Assembly (NCBI GenBank): GCA_020848545.1
Contig: JADLHZ010000085.1
Location: 1-64,000, forward strand
Direction: 5' to 3'
DNA from: Deltaproteobacteria bacterium
Lineage (GTDB): Bacteria; Myxococcota; JADLHZ01
Length of the DNA stretch: 64,000 nucleotides
The notes under the pieces are model-generated. The model saw only the letters and a program-made list of their open reading frames with translations, was not told where the DNA came from and did no database searches. The translations under genes and the position numbers were made by a program. This document shows positions 1 to 9,676 of this stretch, piece after piece (positions within the stretch are counted from its first letter, which is position 1; every line of letters starts with the position of its first letter).

Positions 1-120
1 ATGCAAGCAAAACGCCCACAGCATCGAACATCCGCCAAATTTTCAGCTCATCACCACCCCAACCCGGCGACGGCGACGGCGACGTCAACGCCTACGAGCA
101 ATCTTCATGCGGTCGAAGGA
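1..120. other. Left-edge intergenic stretch, no gene seen
   Basis: No convincing coding or RNA gene is visible. The stretch holds a low-complexity GGCGAC tract (about 66-88) followed by GTCAACG. The same tract recurs near 59772-59798. It lies downstream of the minus-strand gene ending at 121. Confidence 0.5.
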
Positions 121-1041
121 CTAGTACCGCGGCACGCTCGAATCGATCTCCTGCGACCAAGCGTCGATGCCGCCGGCCACGTTGTGCACGTTCTTGTACC
201 CCTGCGCCAAGAACTGCTCCGCCGCGCGCTGGCTGCGGCCGCCGTGGTGGCAGTGAAAATACAGCGGCGTGTCCTTCGCCATGCGCCCGATGTCCTGCAG
301 CGCTTGCTCGTCGAGGAGGCGCGCTTGCTTGATGTGCGCCACCTTGTGCTCGTCCGGGCCGCGGACGTCGAAGAGCTGGATCGGCCGGCCTTGATCGAGC
401 AGCGCCTTCAGGTCCTTCACGGCGATCTGCTTCACCCGCGGCGGCGCGTTGGGGTTCTCGATCTTGAAGCCGGCGCCCTGCGGACCCTGCACGAAGTCGA
501 TCTTCAACCCGTTCGTCCGCTTCGCCGTCGGCTTGTCTATATATAGGACGACGCCATTCGCCGAGATCTCGAGCTCGTGCGGCTCACGCGGCCCCACGTC
601 GAGCGCGGAGTCGAAGCGATCGTTGACGTTCAGGTGCAAGGGCTCGCCGCCCGCGTCCTTTTGCGCGCTGAGCAACGCCGCCTTCGCCGCGTCGGTGATC
701 GTGATCGCCGGCAGCACGACCTCCTGCTCCTTCACGCCAAGCATCTTCGACAGCTCGCCCTTGGCGTAGAGGTCCTTGACGATGTCGCAGCCGCCGACGA
801 ACTCGCCCTTGACGTAGAGCTGCGGGATCGTCGGCCAGTCCGAGTACTCCTTGATGCCGTCGCGCACCGCCGGATCGGCGAGCACGTTCACCGACTCGTA
901 CGCCGGCAGATACTCGCCGAGGATGCGCACGACCTGCGCCGAGAAACCGCACTGCGGCGCCTGCGGGTTGCCCTTCATGAAGAGGACGACGTCGTTCTTT
1001 TTCACCAAGTCATCGAAGTACTGCTTGAGCGCTGCATCCAT
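121..1041 (-). CDS. Monothiol glutaredoxin / A-type-like / rhodanese fusion protein
   Basis: This 306-residue protein has three domains. Residues 1-103 are a Grx4-type monothiol glutaredoxin with the CGFS site at 31-34, a family that binds and transfers 2Fe-2S clusters with glutathione. Residues about 110-200 resemble an IscA/HesB A-type carrier, but the conserved cysteines are missing: the tail that normally carries CGC reads GFKIENPNAPP. Residues about 205-306 are a rhodanese domain with active-site loop CHHGGRS (Cys264). The ATG has an AGGAGT ribosome site 7 bases upstream. I infer a cytoplasmic role in iron-sulfur or sulfane-sulfur handling. The order Grx, A-type, rhodanese is directly readable; whether the middle domain does anything is unknown. 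Confidence 0.92.
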   Translation of the reverse strand: MDAALKQYFDDLVKKNDVVLFMKGNPQAPQCGFSAQVVRILGEYLPAYESVNVLADPAVRDGIKEYSDWPTIPQLYVKGEFVGGCDIVKDLYAKGELSKMLGVKEQEVVLPAITITDAAKAALLSAQKDAGGEPLHLNVNDRFDSALDVGPREPHELEISANGVVLYIDKPTAKRTNGLKIDFVQGPQGAGFKIENPNAPPRVKQIAVKDLKALLDQGRPIQLFDVRGPDEHKVAHIKQARLLDEQALQDIGRMAKDTPLYFHCHHGGRSQRAAEQFLAQGYKNVHNVAGGIDAWSQEIDSSVPRY

Positions 1042-1064
1042 GCGTGACTCCTAGTGCGGGCCGC

Positions 1065-2864
1065 TTACTTACTGAGAACGCCAAAGGCAACGAGCATCGC
1101 CACCAAAATGCCCATGAGGCTCTCGCCTGCAATGAACCCCGAGCTGACCGGGATCACCGTCCGTTCGGCGAACGCCGGCTTGCGACGCCGCACGAGCTCG
1201 GCCACGAGCGCCCCGGCGAAGAACGAGATCGCGTTGTAGCCTGGCATGACCATGGCGAGGCCTACCCCTGACGGCGACGGGACGAAGCGCTTGATCTTCG
1301 GGGTGGCGTAACGTTCGGCGAGGGCCAGCACGATCCCTAGGATGACGCCGATCACCGCGGCGATGCGCGCGCTCTGGCTGAGACCTGAGAGCCCACCCAC
1401 CATGACCTTCGACACGCCCGCCCAAACTTGGATGCTCGGCGCCGGAAATTGGTCGGTGCCGAGCACGCTCGCGTCGGGGACGAGCAAGTTGAACGCCGGC
1501 ACCACCGCCGCGGCGCCGGCGAGGACTCCGAACAACTGCGCGAAGAGCTGCTGGCGTGGCTTCGCCCCGAGCAAGTAGCCGCTCTTCAAGTCGGTCAGCA
1601 GATCGGCCGCGTGCAGGCCGACGCCGCCGGTGACGTTGCCGCTCATCACGTTCGCCGTCATGTTCCCGGGCAGCATGGCGCCGTACATCACCTGCGTCAG
1701 CGGTCCGAGCGCCTTCGTCGGCGTCACGTCGGTCTCCCCAGTGACGCGCGCGGCGACGATGCCCATCAAGACGCCGAGCGGGATCGCGATGACCCCGGCC
1801 CACAACGGCACGCCGAAGAGAAAGTGCATCATCGCGATGACGAAGGGCGCGAGCAGCGTGACACCGGCGACGAACCACCACTGCGGCGCTTCGATCGCGT
1901 CCAACGCATCGCCCTCGGTCTTCTGACCGCGCACGAGCGCAAAGATCGCCGAGAACGAGCGTGCAATGTTGCGCCACTCGAACGCGAAGGCGAGCAAGCC
2001 GCTCGCGACCAAGATCGCCGCGCCCGGCCACAACGTCCACGTCACGATCGCGCGATACGACACGGTCGCGATCATGCCGTTCGTGAACAGCCACGGCGCG
2101 ATGACGCCGTAGGTGACGAGGCCCCCGAGCAACATCGACCAGCCGGTGCGAAAGCTGATGAGCCCGCCGCCGCCGAAAAGGATCAAGCTGCCTTCGAGCG
2201 AGAGCGTCCACTTCTCGAGGGCGTGCCCGGCGATCGTCAACGGCAGCGAGAACGCGTGCGGCAGCGCGAACGGGATCTTTGCGTCGCGCAGCCAGGCGAC
2301 GAGCACGCCGACGATCGCGGCGCCGCCGAGCAGCTTCGCCTTGTCTCCCTTGTCGGCGCTGCTTCCTTCCGAATGCAGAGACTTCAGCGTCTCCGCCGTC
2401 GCGATGCCGGTCGGAAACGCGAGCTGCTCCACGTTGATCAACTGGCGCTTGATCGGGATCGCCACGAACACGCCCATCGCCGCGATCAGCGCGAACCAGG
2501 CGAACATCGGCACTGGATCCGGCCGATAGCCCGTGAGGATCAAGAGCGCCGGGATCGCCGACATGTTGCCACCGCCGGTCATGTAGCCCGCTGCCGACGC
2601 GACGCTGCCCATCGCGTTGTTTTCGAGCTGCCCGAGCTCGCTGCGAGCCAAGCGCGCGAGCTTCATCACACGAAAGAACGCGTAGGCGAGGATGCACGCG
2701 GTGATCGTGACGCCCATGCTCCAGCCGGTCTTCAGGAACACGTAGAGGTTCGAGAGGCACATGACGGCGCCGATGATCATGCCGCTCAAAACGGCGCGCA
2801 CCGTGAGCTGCCGCTCGTGCGGGCGGTACACCTCTTTGAGCCACCGTTCTTCCTGCTCCGTCAT
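1065..2864 (-). CDS. OPT family oligopeptide transporter
   Basis: This 599-residue protein is hydrophobic almost throughout, with many membrane segments, and matches the bacterial OPT (oligopeptide transporter) family in length and pattern. The first membrane segment follows a short charged N-terminus (MTEQEERWLKEVYRPHERQL). Glycine-rich loops typical of the family occur, such as SAAGYMTGGGNMSAIPALL near residue 90 and NVMSGNVTGGVGLHAADL in the C-terminal half. Members import small peptides or metal chelates with protons; the substrate cannot be read here. It ends 23 bases upstream of the glutaredoxin-fusion start on the same strand, so the two may be co-transcribed. It starts divergently from the helicase at 2917. 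Confidence 0.9.
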   Translation of the reverse strand: MTEQEERWLKEVYRPHERQLTVRAVLSGMIIGAVMCLSNLYVFLKTGWSMGVTITACILAYAFFRVMKLARLARSELGQLENNAMGSVASAAGYMTGGGNMSAIPALLILTGYRPDPVPMFAWFALIAAMGVFVAIPIKRQLINVEQLAFPTGIATAETLKSLHSEGSSADKGDKAKLLGGAAIVGVLVAWLRDAKIPFALPHAFSLPLTIAGHALEKWTLSLEGSLILFGGGGLISFRTGWSMLLGGLVTYGVIAPWLFTNGMIATVSYRAIVTWTLWPGAAILVASGLLAFAFEWRNIARSFSAIFALVRGQKTEGDALDAIEAPQWWFVAGVTLLAPFVIAMMHFLFGVPLWAGVIAIPLGVLMGIVAARVTGETDVTPTKALGPLTQVMYGAMLPGNMTANVMSGNVTGGVGLHAADLLTDLKSGYLLGAKPRQQLFAQLFGVLAGAAAVVPAFNLLVPDASVLGTDQFPAPSIQVWAGVSKVMVGGLSGLSQSARIAAVIGVILGIVLALAERYATPKIKRFVPSPSGVGLAMVMPGYNAISFFAGALVAELVRRRKPAFAERTVIPVSSGFIAGESLMGILVAMLVAFGVLSK

Positions 2865-2916
2865 ATGGCGAAAGCGCGTAGATCATCCTGGTTCAGTTTG
2901 CTAACGCCGGGCCCGC

Positions 2917-5900
2917 ATGCAGCCGCAGATGGAAGCCATCACGACCACCGACGACCCGAACGTCCGGGCGTTGCACGACCTGCGCGTGACGATGGTCTCG
3001 GGCCTCGTCGACGAGGTGGAGCTGCACGCGCTCGGCTTCGGCTGGAGCGACGCCCCCACGCTCGGCGAGATCCTCGCGTGGCCTCGCGGTGAGAAGTCGC
3101 TGGCGCAGGCCGTCAAGAAGAAGCTCGCGCAGCGCTGCCGCGAATACTGGAACGAGCAGATCGCGCGCCTCTCAGAAGCGCACGCCGGCGACGAAGGGTT
3201 TCTCTCGCGCCTCGAGGAGCCGGCGAACCTCACGCTGCGCACGCTGTACGCTCGGCTGCGGGCGCTGCGCGAAGACCTCAAGGCGACCGTCGGCCCGCAC
3301 GCCGAAGCGCTGCCGAACGTGCAGTTCTCCTTCGATCGCAGCGTGCCGTGCTTCGAAGCGCGGCTGTGGGTGAGCGATCCTTTATATATGTCGCGCGGCA
3401 GCGGCCACGCCGTCATCGACGTCGGCGACATGCACGATCATCCTTTGGTCGCCCGCTGCGCGTGCCGGCGCTTCGGCGATCATCGCGAGGGCTGCGTGCA
3501 CGCGCTGCTCCTCGTCGACGCGTTGCTCATCTGGACGCAGGACCCCAAGCGCGCCGAACGCGATGCCGGCGTGGTGCAAACGCTCGCGACGAAGCCGTGG
3601 CAGCGCTTGATCGCGGCGATCGACGACGGCCTGCTCGCGAGCGATCCCGAGACCGAAGCGCCGCTCATCGGTTGGCGCATCATGGGTGACGCCGGCGCGT
3701 ACGGGCTCGTGCCGATCACACAGAAGACCCTGCGCAAAGGCGGTCTCTCCGCCGGCACCAAGGTCTCGCTCGAGCGCGTGGTCGGCGATGCGGCGCTCGA
3801 CGCGTTGGAGAACGACAAAGCCGCCGCGCGCGCGTTGCTCAGCGGGCAGTCGGTGCGAACGAGCGGACAAGCGTTGTACGCGGCGCTGGAGCAGCTCATC
3901 GGCCACCCGCGCGTCTATCGCGACCAGAGCACGCGCCCCATCGCAGTAAAGAAGGGCACGCTCGGCTTCGCCGTCGATCACGCGGGCGAAGGCTACGCGC
4001 TGCATCCGACGATCGACGGCGCCGCCGTGCCGCGGACCACGCTCGCGCGCGCGTTGGAGGACACCGAACGGAGCGCGCTCGGAATGGTGATCGCCGACGA
4101 TCGTTTGGCCGTCTGCGCGCTCGTCGCGTTGAGCCCGCGCACGCGGCCGCTGCTCGAAGCCTGCGCCGCCCGCGAGTACACGCTGCCAAAGGACGCGCTG
4201 CCGGAGCTGATGCAGCGTCTGCCGCAGCTGGAGCGGGTGATCGACGTGCAGCTCCCGGACGGCCTGCGCGGCGACGAAGTGCTCGCCGATCCGCGCCTGT
4301 TGCTCCGCCTGCGCGCCGAGGCCCAGGGCGCCACCGTGCTTTGCCTCGTCGATCCGCTCGGCGACGGCGCGGTGCACGAGCCCGGCGGCGGGCCGCGCGA
4401 AGTGACGGCGATGAAGAACGGCCGCCGCGTGTATGCGCGCCGCGATCTCGCCGCCGAGAAGACGCACGCCGACGCGATCATCGAGCGCTTGCCGCTCGGC
4501 GAGCCGGTGGCGCCGTACAAGTGGCTGCTCCGCGATGACGAGCGCACGCTCGACCTCTTGCAGGCGCTGAAGGATCTCGGCGAGCCCGTCAGCGCCGAGT
4601 GGACGCAGGAGTCGCCGCGCTCGCTCGCCGTCACCGACGATGCCACCGCGAAGACGCTGCGCGTGCGGGTGAGCGAAGGCCGCGATTGGTTCGAGCTCGA
4701 CGGCGAGATCGATCTCGGCGGCGATCGGCTGAAGCTCGGCACGCTGCTCGAAGCGATGCGCCGCGGCCACCGCTACGTGCGCCTCGACGCGCGCCGGTGG
4801 ATGCGCGTGGAGAAAGCGCTGCGCGAACGGCTGGAGCGCCTGAGCGCGCTCGCCCACGAGACGCGCCACGGCTTGGAGATCGCCGCCCACGCCGCGCCGG
4901 TGCTCGAAGCGCTCGAGGCCGACGGCGCCGACTTCGCCGCCGACCAGGCGTGGAAGAGCGTGGTCGCGCGCATGCAAACGGCGGCGCGCACAGATTTTTC
5001 GCCGCCGCGCACGTTCCAGGCCGAGCTGCGCCCGTATCAGCAAGAAGGCTTCGCGTGGATGTGCCGGCTCGCCGCATGGGGCGTGGGCGGCGTGCTCGCG
5101 GACGACATGGGCCTCGGCAAGACGATTCAAGCGTTGGCGCTGCTCGTCGATCGGTCGGCGCTCGGGCCGGCGCTCGTCGTTGCGCCGACGTCCGTGTGCT
5201 TCAACTGGCTGCGCGAGGCAGAACGCTTCGCACCGACGTTGACGATGAAGCGCTACGAAGGCGGCGAGGCCAAAGCGGACCCCGGCGACGTGATCGTGAC
5301 GAGCTACACCTTGCTCGCGCAGCACACGGAGCGCTTCAACGATCTGCGCTTCGCGACTTTGATCCTCGACGAAGCGCAGGCCGTGAAGAACGCCGACACG
5401 GCGAGAGCCAAAGCCGCACGCGCGATCGCCGCCGACTGCCGCGTCGCCTTGAGCGGCACACCGATCGAAAATCATCTCGGCGAGCTCTGGAGCTTGATGC
5501 GGATCGTCTCACCGGGGCTGCTCGGCAGCGCCGATCAATTCCGCACGCGCTTCCTCTGGCCCATCGAGAAGGATCACAACGTCGCCCGCCGGCGCATGCT
5601 CGCCGAGATGCTGCGGCCGTTCATCCTGCGCCGCACGAAGGCCGAGGTGCTCCAAGAGCTGCCGCCGCGCACGGACATCCGCGTCACCGTCTCGCTGAGC
5701 GACGACGAACGCCGCTTGTACGAAGACGGTCGCATCGCCGCCGTGCATGCGCTCGCGCAAACGAGCCACGACGAAAAGCGCGACGCTCGCTTCATCGCCC
5801 TCGCGGCGATCACACGCCTGCGCCTGCTCGCGTGCCACCCTCGCCTCTTCGACAAAGCGTCGGCGCTGAAGTCGTCGAAGACCGAAGCGCTGCTCCTCCT

Positions 5901-6393
5901 GGTGAAAGAGCTGAAGGACAACGGCCACCGCGCGCTCGTGTTCTCGCAGTTCACGAGCCACTTGGCGCTCGTCCGCGATGCGCTGCGCGAGGCCGGCTAT
6001 GTATCGTTTTTGCTACAAGGCGACACGCCCGTGGCCGAGCGCGAGCGCATCGTCGATCGCTTTCAGCGCGGCGAAGGCGATCTCTTCCTCATCTCGCTGA
6101 AGGCCGGCGGCTTCGGCTTGAACCTCACCGGCGCCGACTACGTGATCCACCTGGATCCGTGGTGGAACCCAGCCGTCGAAGAGCAAGCGATCGGCCGCGC
6201 GCATCGCATCGGCCAGACCCGGCCGGTCACCGTGTACCGCTTGATCAGCGAGCGCACGATCGAAGATCAAATCCTGAAGCTGCACGACGAGAAGCGCGAT
6301 CTCGTCCGCGGCGTGCTCGACGACAACGACGTCGCCGCGCGGCTCTCGACCGACGACCTACGCGCATTGATCCAAAGGCAGGAGCTCACTTGA
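2917..6393 (+). CDS. SWIM zinc-finger SNF2-family helicase/ATPase
   Basis: This is a 1158-residue SF2 ATPase of the bacterial SNF2/RapA-like type. A SWIM zinc finger with CxC...CxH spacing lies at residues 181-195 (C181, C183, C193, H195). After a long variable middle region the helicase core follows: Walker A DDMGLGKT at 729-736, motif II DEAQ at 818-821, motif III SGTPIENHLGELWSL, and motifs V-VI LKAGGFGLNL and GRAHRIGQ near the C-terminus. Such proteins move on double-stranded DNA or remodel nucleoprotein and are usually linked to repair or transcription recycling. An alternative ATG lies at 2929. The stop codon overlaps the TTG start of the next gene, so translation is probably coupled. 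Confidence 0.93.
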   Translation: MQPQMEAITTTDDPNVRALHDLRVTMVSGLVDEVELHALGFGWSDAPTLGEILAWPRGEKSLAQAVKKKLAQRCREYWNEQIARLSEAHAGDEGFLSRLEEPANLTLRTLYARLRALREDLKATVGPHAEALPNVQFSFDRSVPCFEARLWVSDPLYMSRGSGHAVIDVGDMHDHPLVARCACRRFGDHREGCVHALLLVDALLIWTQDPKRAERDAGVVQTLATKPWQRLIAAIDDGLLASDPETEAPLIGWRIMGDAGAYGLVPITQKTLRKGGLSAGTKVSLERVVGDAALDALENDKAAARALLSGQSVRTSGQALYAALEQLIGHPRVYRDQSTRPIAVKKGTLGFAVDHAGEGYALHPTIDGAAVPRTTLARALEDTERSALGMVIADDRLAVCALVALSPRTRPLLEACAAREYTLPKDALPELMQRLPQLERVIDVQLPDGLRGDEVLADPRLLLRLRAEAQGATVLCLVDPLGDGAVHEPGGGPREVTAMKNGRRVYARRDLAAEKTHADAIIERLPLGEPVAPYKWLLRDDERTLDLLQALKDLGEPVSAEWTQESPRSLAVTDDATAKTLRVRVSEGRDWFELDGEIDLGGDRLKLGTLLEAMRRGHRYVRLDARRWMRVEKALRERLERLSALAHETRHGLEIAAHAAPVLEALEADGADFAADQAWKSVVARMQTAARTDFSPPRTFQAELRPYQQEGFAWMCRLAAWGVGGVLADDMGLGKTIQALALLVDRSALGPALVVAPTSVCFNWLREAERFAPTLTMKRYEGGEAKADPGDVIVTSYTLLAQHTERFNDLRFATLILDEAQAVKNADTARAKAARAIAADCRVALSGTPIENHLGELWSLMRIVSPGLLGSADQFRTRFLWPIEKDHNVARRRMLAEMLRPFILRRTKAEVLQELPPRTDIRVTVSLSDDERRLYEDGRIAAVHALAQTSHDEKRDARFIALAAITRLRLLACHPRLFDKASALKSSKTEALLLLVKELKDNGHRALVFSQFTSHLALVRDALREAGYVSFLLQGDTPVAERERIVDRFQRGEGDLFLISLKAGGFGLNLTGADYVIHLDPWWNPAVEEQAIGRAHRIGQTRPVTVYRLISERTIEDQILKLHDEKRDLVRGVLDDNDVAARLSTDDLRALIQRQELT

Positions 6394-6893
6394 ACATCTT
6401 CTTCTTCGCCGCCGAGACCGACATGAAGCTGTTGCTTCGCCTGTGCGAAGAGCAGAAGCTCGGCGTCATCCCGACCACGTACAAGATCGGCAAGGAGCCG
6501 GTGATCGAGAGCGCCGTACACTACGAGCCAGGCGAGGCCGCCTTCGCCCTCCTGCCGCGCGAGTACACGCTCGACGACGTCATCTACAACCCGGGCTCGA
6601 AGGGGAAGGCCGGCATTGCGACGATCGATCTCGAGACCGCGCCCGTCATCATCTGCGAGCCGCCGGTCTTGTGGGGCACGAAGCTCGACGTCGGCGAGTT
6701 CTCGGTCGCTGACGAGATGACCGACCGCCGCTTCACCTTGGTCGAGCGGCGCTACGACTTTCTGAGCCGCACGATCCGGCGCTGGGCGAAGACCGACAAG
6801 AACCAAGGCCACGTCGGGCCCGAGACCGAGCGCTTGGTGAAGCAGAAGAAGCTGCAGCTCGGGCTCGGCAAGCGCTCGGTCGAGCTCTGGTGA
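6390..6893 (+). CDS. Hypothetical protein coupled to the SNF2 helicase
   Basis: I do not recognise this 167-residue protein. It begins MNIFFFAAETDMKLLLRLCE and has a mixed alpha/beta composition with no signal peptide or membrane segment. Its charged C-terminal part (RTIRRWAKTDKNQGHVG, then KQKKLQLGLGKRSVELW) could contact nucleic acid, but that is only a guess. The chosen start is TTG at 6390, which overlaps the helicase stop as TTGA and has GGAG upstream. The first in-frame ATG is at 6423. Tight coupling suggests a shared function with the helicase. Confidence 0.7.
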   Translation: MNIFFFAAETDMKLLLRLCEEQKLGVIPTTYKIGKEPVIESAVHYEPGEAAFALLPREYTLDDVIYNPGSKGKAGIATIDLETAPVIICEPPVLWGTKLDVGEFSVADEMTDRRFTLVERRYDFLSRTIRRWAKTDKNQGHVGPETERLVKQKKLQLGLGKRSVELW

Positions 6894-6944
6894 GCGGTCA
6901 CCGCCCTACTTTGGGTTTGTGCGCGAGCTTTCCCGCGCGCCGGC

Positions 6945-8108
6945 TCACCACTCCCTGAGCTTCTCGAGCATCAGCGCGGCCGCCGGCGTGAACGCGTCGC
7001 TGTCCGGATCGTAGTCGTAGAGCACCGTCCACACGTTCACTTCGAGCAACACCGGCGCGCCTTCGCAGAGCGCGACGTCGAAGCCGAGCGACAACGCCTC
7101 GGGCGCGAGCGTCTCGTGCGCCTTCAGCGCGAGCGCTTGGCCCTCGTCCCACCACGGCACGCGCAGGCCGACGAACGATCGGCCGGTGTCTGGGTGCACG
7201 CCTTCGCGCACTGGCTCGCCTTTGCGATAGACGCCGAAGGTCTTCCGGGTGACGCCGGCTTGGATCTCGCCGGTCTTCATGTCGACGCGCGACCAAATGC
7301 CGCCTTGCTGCGTGTTGTCGACCGGACTTCCGGCGCGACCGATGCGCACCGCGGTGCGGATGACGAAGGGCTTCTTCGTCACGGGGTCGAGCATCGTCAT
7401 CACGCGAAACGACGAGAGCGGCGCGGTCTCGGGATACGCGGCGAGCAACGCGCGGTGGTTCTTCAAGCGCACCTGGATCACGAACTTCTCCCAAGGTTCG
7501 TCGATCTCGGCGAGCTCTTTGCCGTCGATCACGGTGACGCCGTAGCCGAGATCGCTCGTCGCTTCTTTGACGACGACCTCGCCGCCGCGCGCGATCGCCT
7601 CCTCACGCGTGAGCGTCTCCGGGATCGGCAAGCCGGCGGCGCGGCACGCCCGCACGAACTCGCGCTTGTCGTCGAGGCCAAAGAACGCCGCCGGCTGGCG
7701 CACGAACCAGAACGCGTAGAACATGCCGATCGTGTAGTCGGGCCGACTCCACTCGACCTCGTGGCCGCGGTAGCTCGCGTGCGGATGCTGCAGCGACAGC
7801 TCCGGCCGGCTCATCGTCATGCGCCAGTAGGGAAGAAAGCCGCGGCCGCGGAGCAGCGCGCGCCAAATCGCGACGAAGGGCCACAGGCAAAGGAACACGA
7901 GGTAGAACGCGCGCAGCGGCAGCACGCGGCGCAGCAAGCGGCTCGTCGCGCCGGCGTGCAGATCTTCGAAGGTGCGGCCGTCGGCACGAACGACCCGGCG
8001 CCACAGTGAAAATGGCACCGTCAGCGCCCAGATCGGCAGCTCATCGGCCGTGCGCGGCAGACGGCCGAGGAGCGCGAAGCGGAAGATCCGCCGCCAGTAA
8101 CGGAGCAT
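6945..8108 (-). CDS. Sugar-transfer-associated ATP-grasp family protein
   Basis: This 387-residue protein has a basic N-terminal region, a hydrophobic segment around residues 65-85, then an ATP-grasp-like fold. Visible elements include VVVKEATSDLGYGV (lysine strand and glycine loop), FVIQVRLKNH, SSFRVMTML, and the C-terminal metal-site strand CEGAPVLLEVNVWTVLYDYD. The layout matches the family named sugar-transfer-associated ATP-grasp, often seen near polysaccharide loci; its reaction is not established. No sugar genes adjoin it here. It is convergent with 6390-6893, with a 51-base gap. Confidence 0.75.
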   Translation of the reverse strand: MLRYWRRIFRFALLGRLPRTADELPIWALTVPFSLWRRVVRADGRTFEDLHAGATSRLLRRVLPLRAFYLVFLCLWPFVAIWRALLRGRGFLPYWRMTMSRPELSLQHPHASYRGHEVEWSRPDYTIGMFYAFWFVRQPAAFFGLDDKREFVRACRAAGLPIPETLTREEAIARGGEVVVKEATSDLGYGVTVIDGKELAEIDEPWEKFVIQVRLKNHRALLAAYPETAPLSSFRVMTMLDPVTKKPFVIRTAVRIGRAGSPVDNTQQGGIWSRVDMKTGEIQAGVTRKTFGVYRKGEPVREGVHPDTGRSFVGLRVPWWDEGQALALKAHETLAPEALSLGFDVALCEGAPVLLEVNVWTVLYDYDPDSDAFTPAAALMLEKLREW

Positions 8109-8176
8109 CGCCGCGAGCGCTTAGCATGTGCGCAGAACCCCTTGCCAACACCGTTCAACTTCGCCACGCTCGGCGC

Positions 8177-8677
8177 ATGGACATCCCGTTCGTCTCCGAT
8201 CTCATCAATTCCGGCACGAAGAACCTCATCCGCGCGCAGTGGGACACGATCGCCAAGATGCCCGGCGGCAAGCTCGTGTTCAGCAAGCTCGTCGGCGTCG
8301 CGGCCGCCTACACCGGTACGATCAACGCGCGCGTCGAAGAGCTGCGTGAGGGTTATTCGCGCGTGACGATGGCGGATCGGCCGGCGGTGCGAAACCATTT
8401 GAAGAGCGTGCACGCCGTCGCCTTGGTGAACCTCGCCGAGCTCACCGGCAACGTCGCCCTCGCCTACTCTTTGCCTGGCGACGCGCGCTTCATCGTCGCC
8501 GGTCTCTCGATCGAGTACATCAAGAAGGCGCGCGGCCGCATCACCGCCATCTCCGAGTGCCCGGTGCCGCGCTCGAACGCGCGCGAAGAGTTTGCGGTGC
8601 CTGTCGTCATGCAGAACGCGCAAGGCGAAGTCGTCGCCAAGGCCACGCTCAGAACGCTCGTCGGTCCGAAGAAGTAA
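8177..8677 (+). CDS. Hotdog-fold thioesterase-like protein (DUF4442 type)
   Basis: This 166-residue protein looks like a single hotdog domain of the DUF4442/PaaI-like group. The segment RNHLKSVHAVALVNLAELTGNVAL fits the central hotdog helix with its catalytic-face acidic residue. The strands IEYIKKARGRITAISECPV and VVMQNAQGEVVAKATLRTLV follow. Members usually hydrolyse acyl-CoA thioesters; the substrate is unknown. The ATG at 8177 is chosen because homology-like sequence begins there; an in-frame ATG at 8126 would add 17 residues. Neither start has a strong ribosome site. It is convergent with the serine acetyltransferase, with only 2 bases between stops. Confidence 0.75.
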   Translation: MDIPFVSDLINSGTKNLIRAQWDTIAKMPGGKLVFSKLVGVAAAYTGTINARVEELREGYSRVTMADRPAVRNHLKSVHAVALVNLAELTGNVALAYSLPGDARFIVAGLSIEYIKKARGRITAISECPVPRSNAREEFAVPVVMQNAQGEVVAKATLRTLVGPKK

Positions 8678-8679
8678 GC

Positions 8680-9582
<903 letters not shown>

Positions 9583-9676
9583 GACGACGAGACATAATCA
9601 TTGTGCGCGGCGAAAGGCCAGCGATGCGCGGCATATCAGTTGAGTTGCGCGGCTTCCGGCGCTACACGCGAAGGCG

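Noticed and set aside
3382-5475. Long open frame (about 700 codons) on the minus strand
   Set aside because: It lies opposite the SNF2 helicase, is Arg/His/Glu-rich without any domain, and is a GC-bias artefact.
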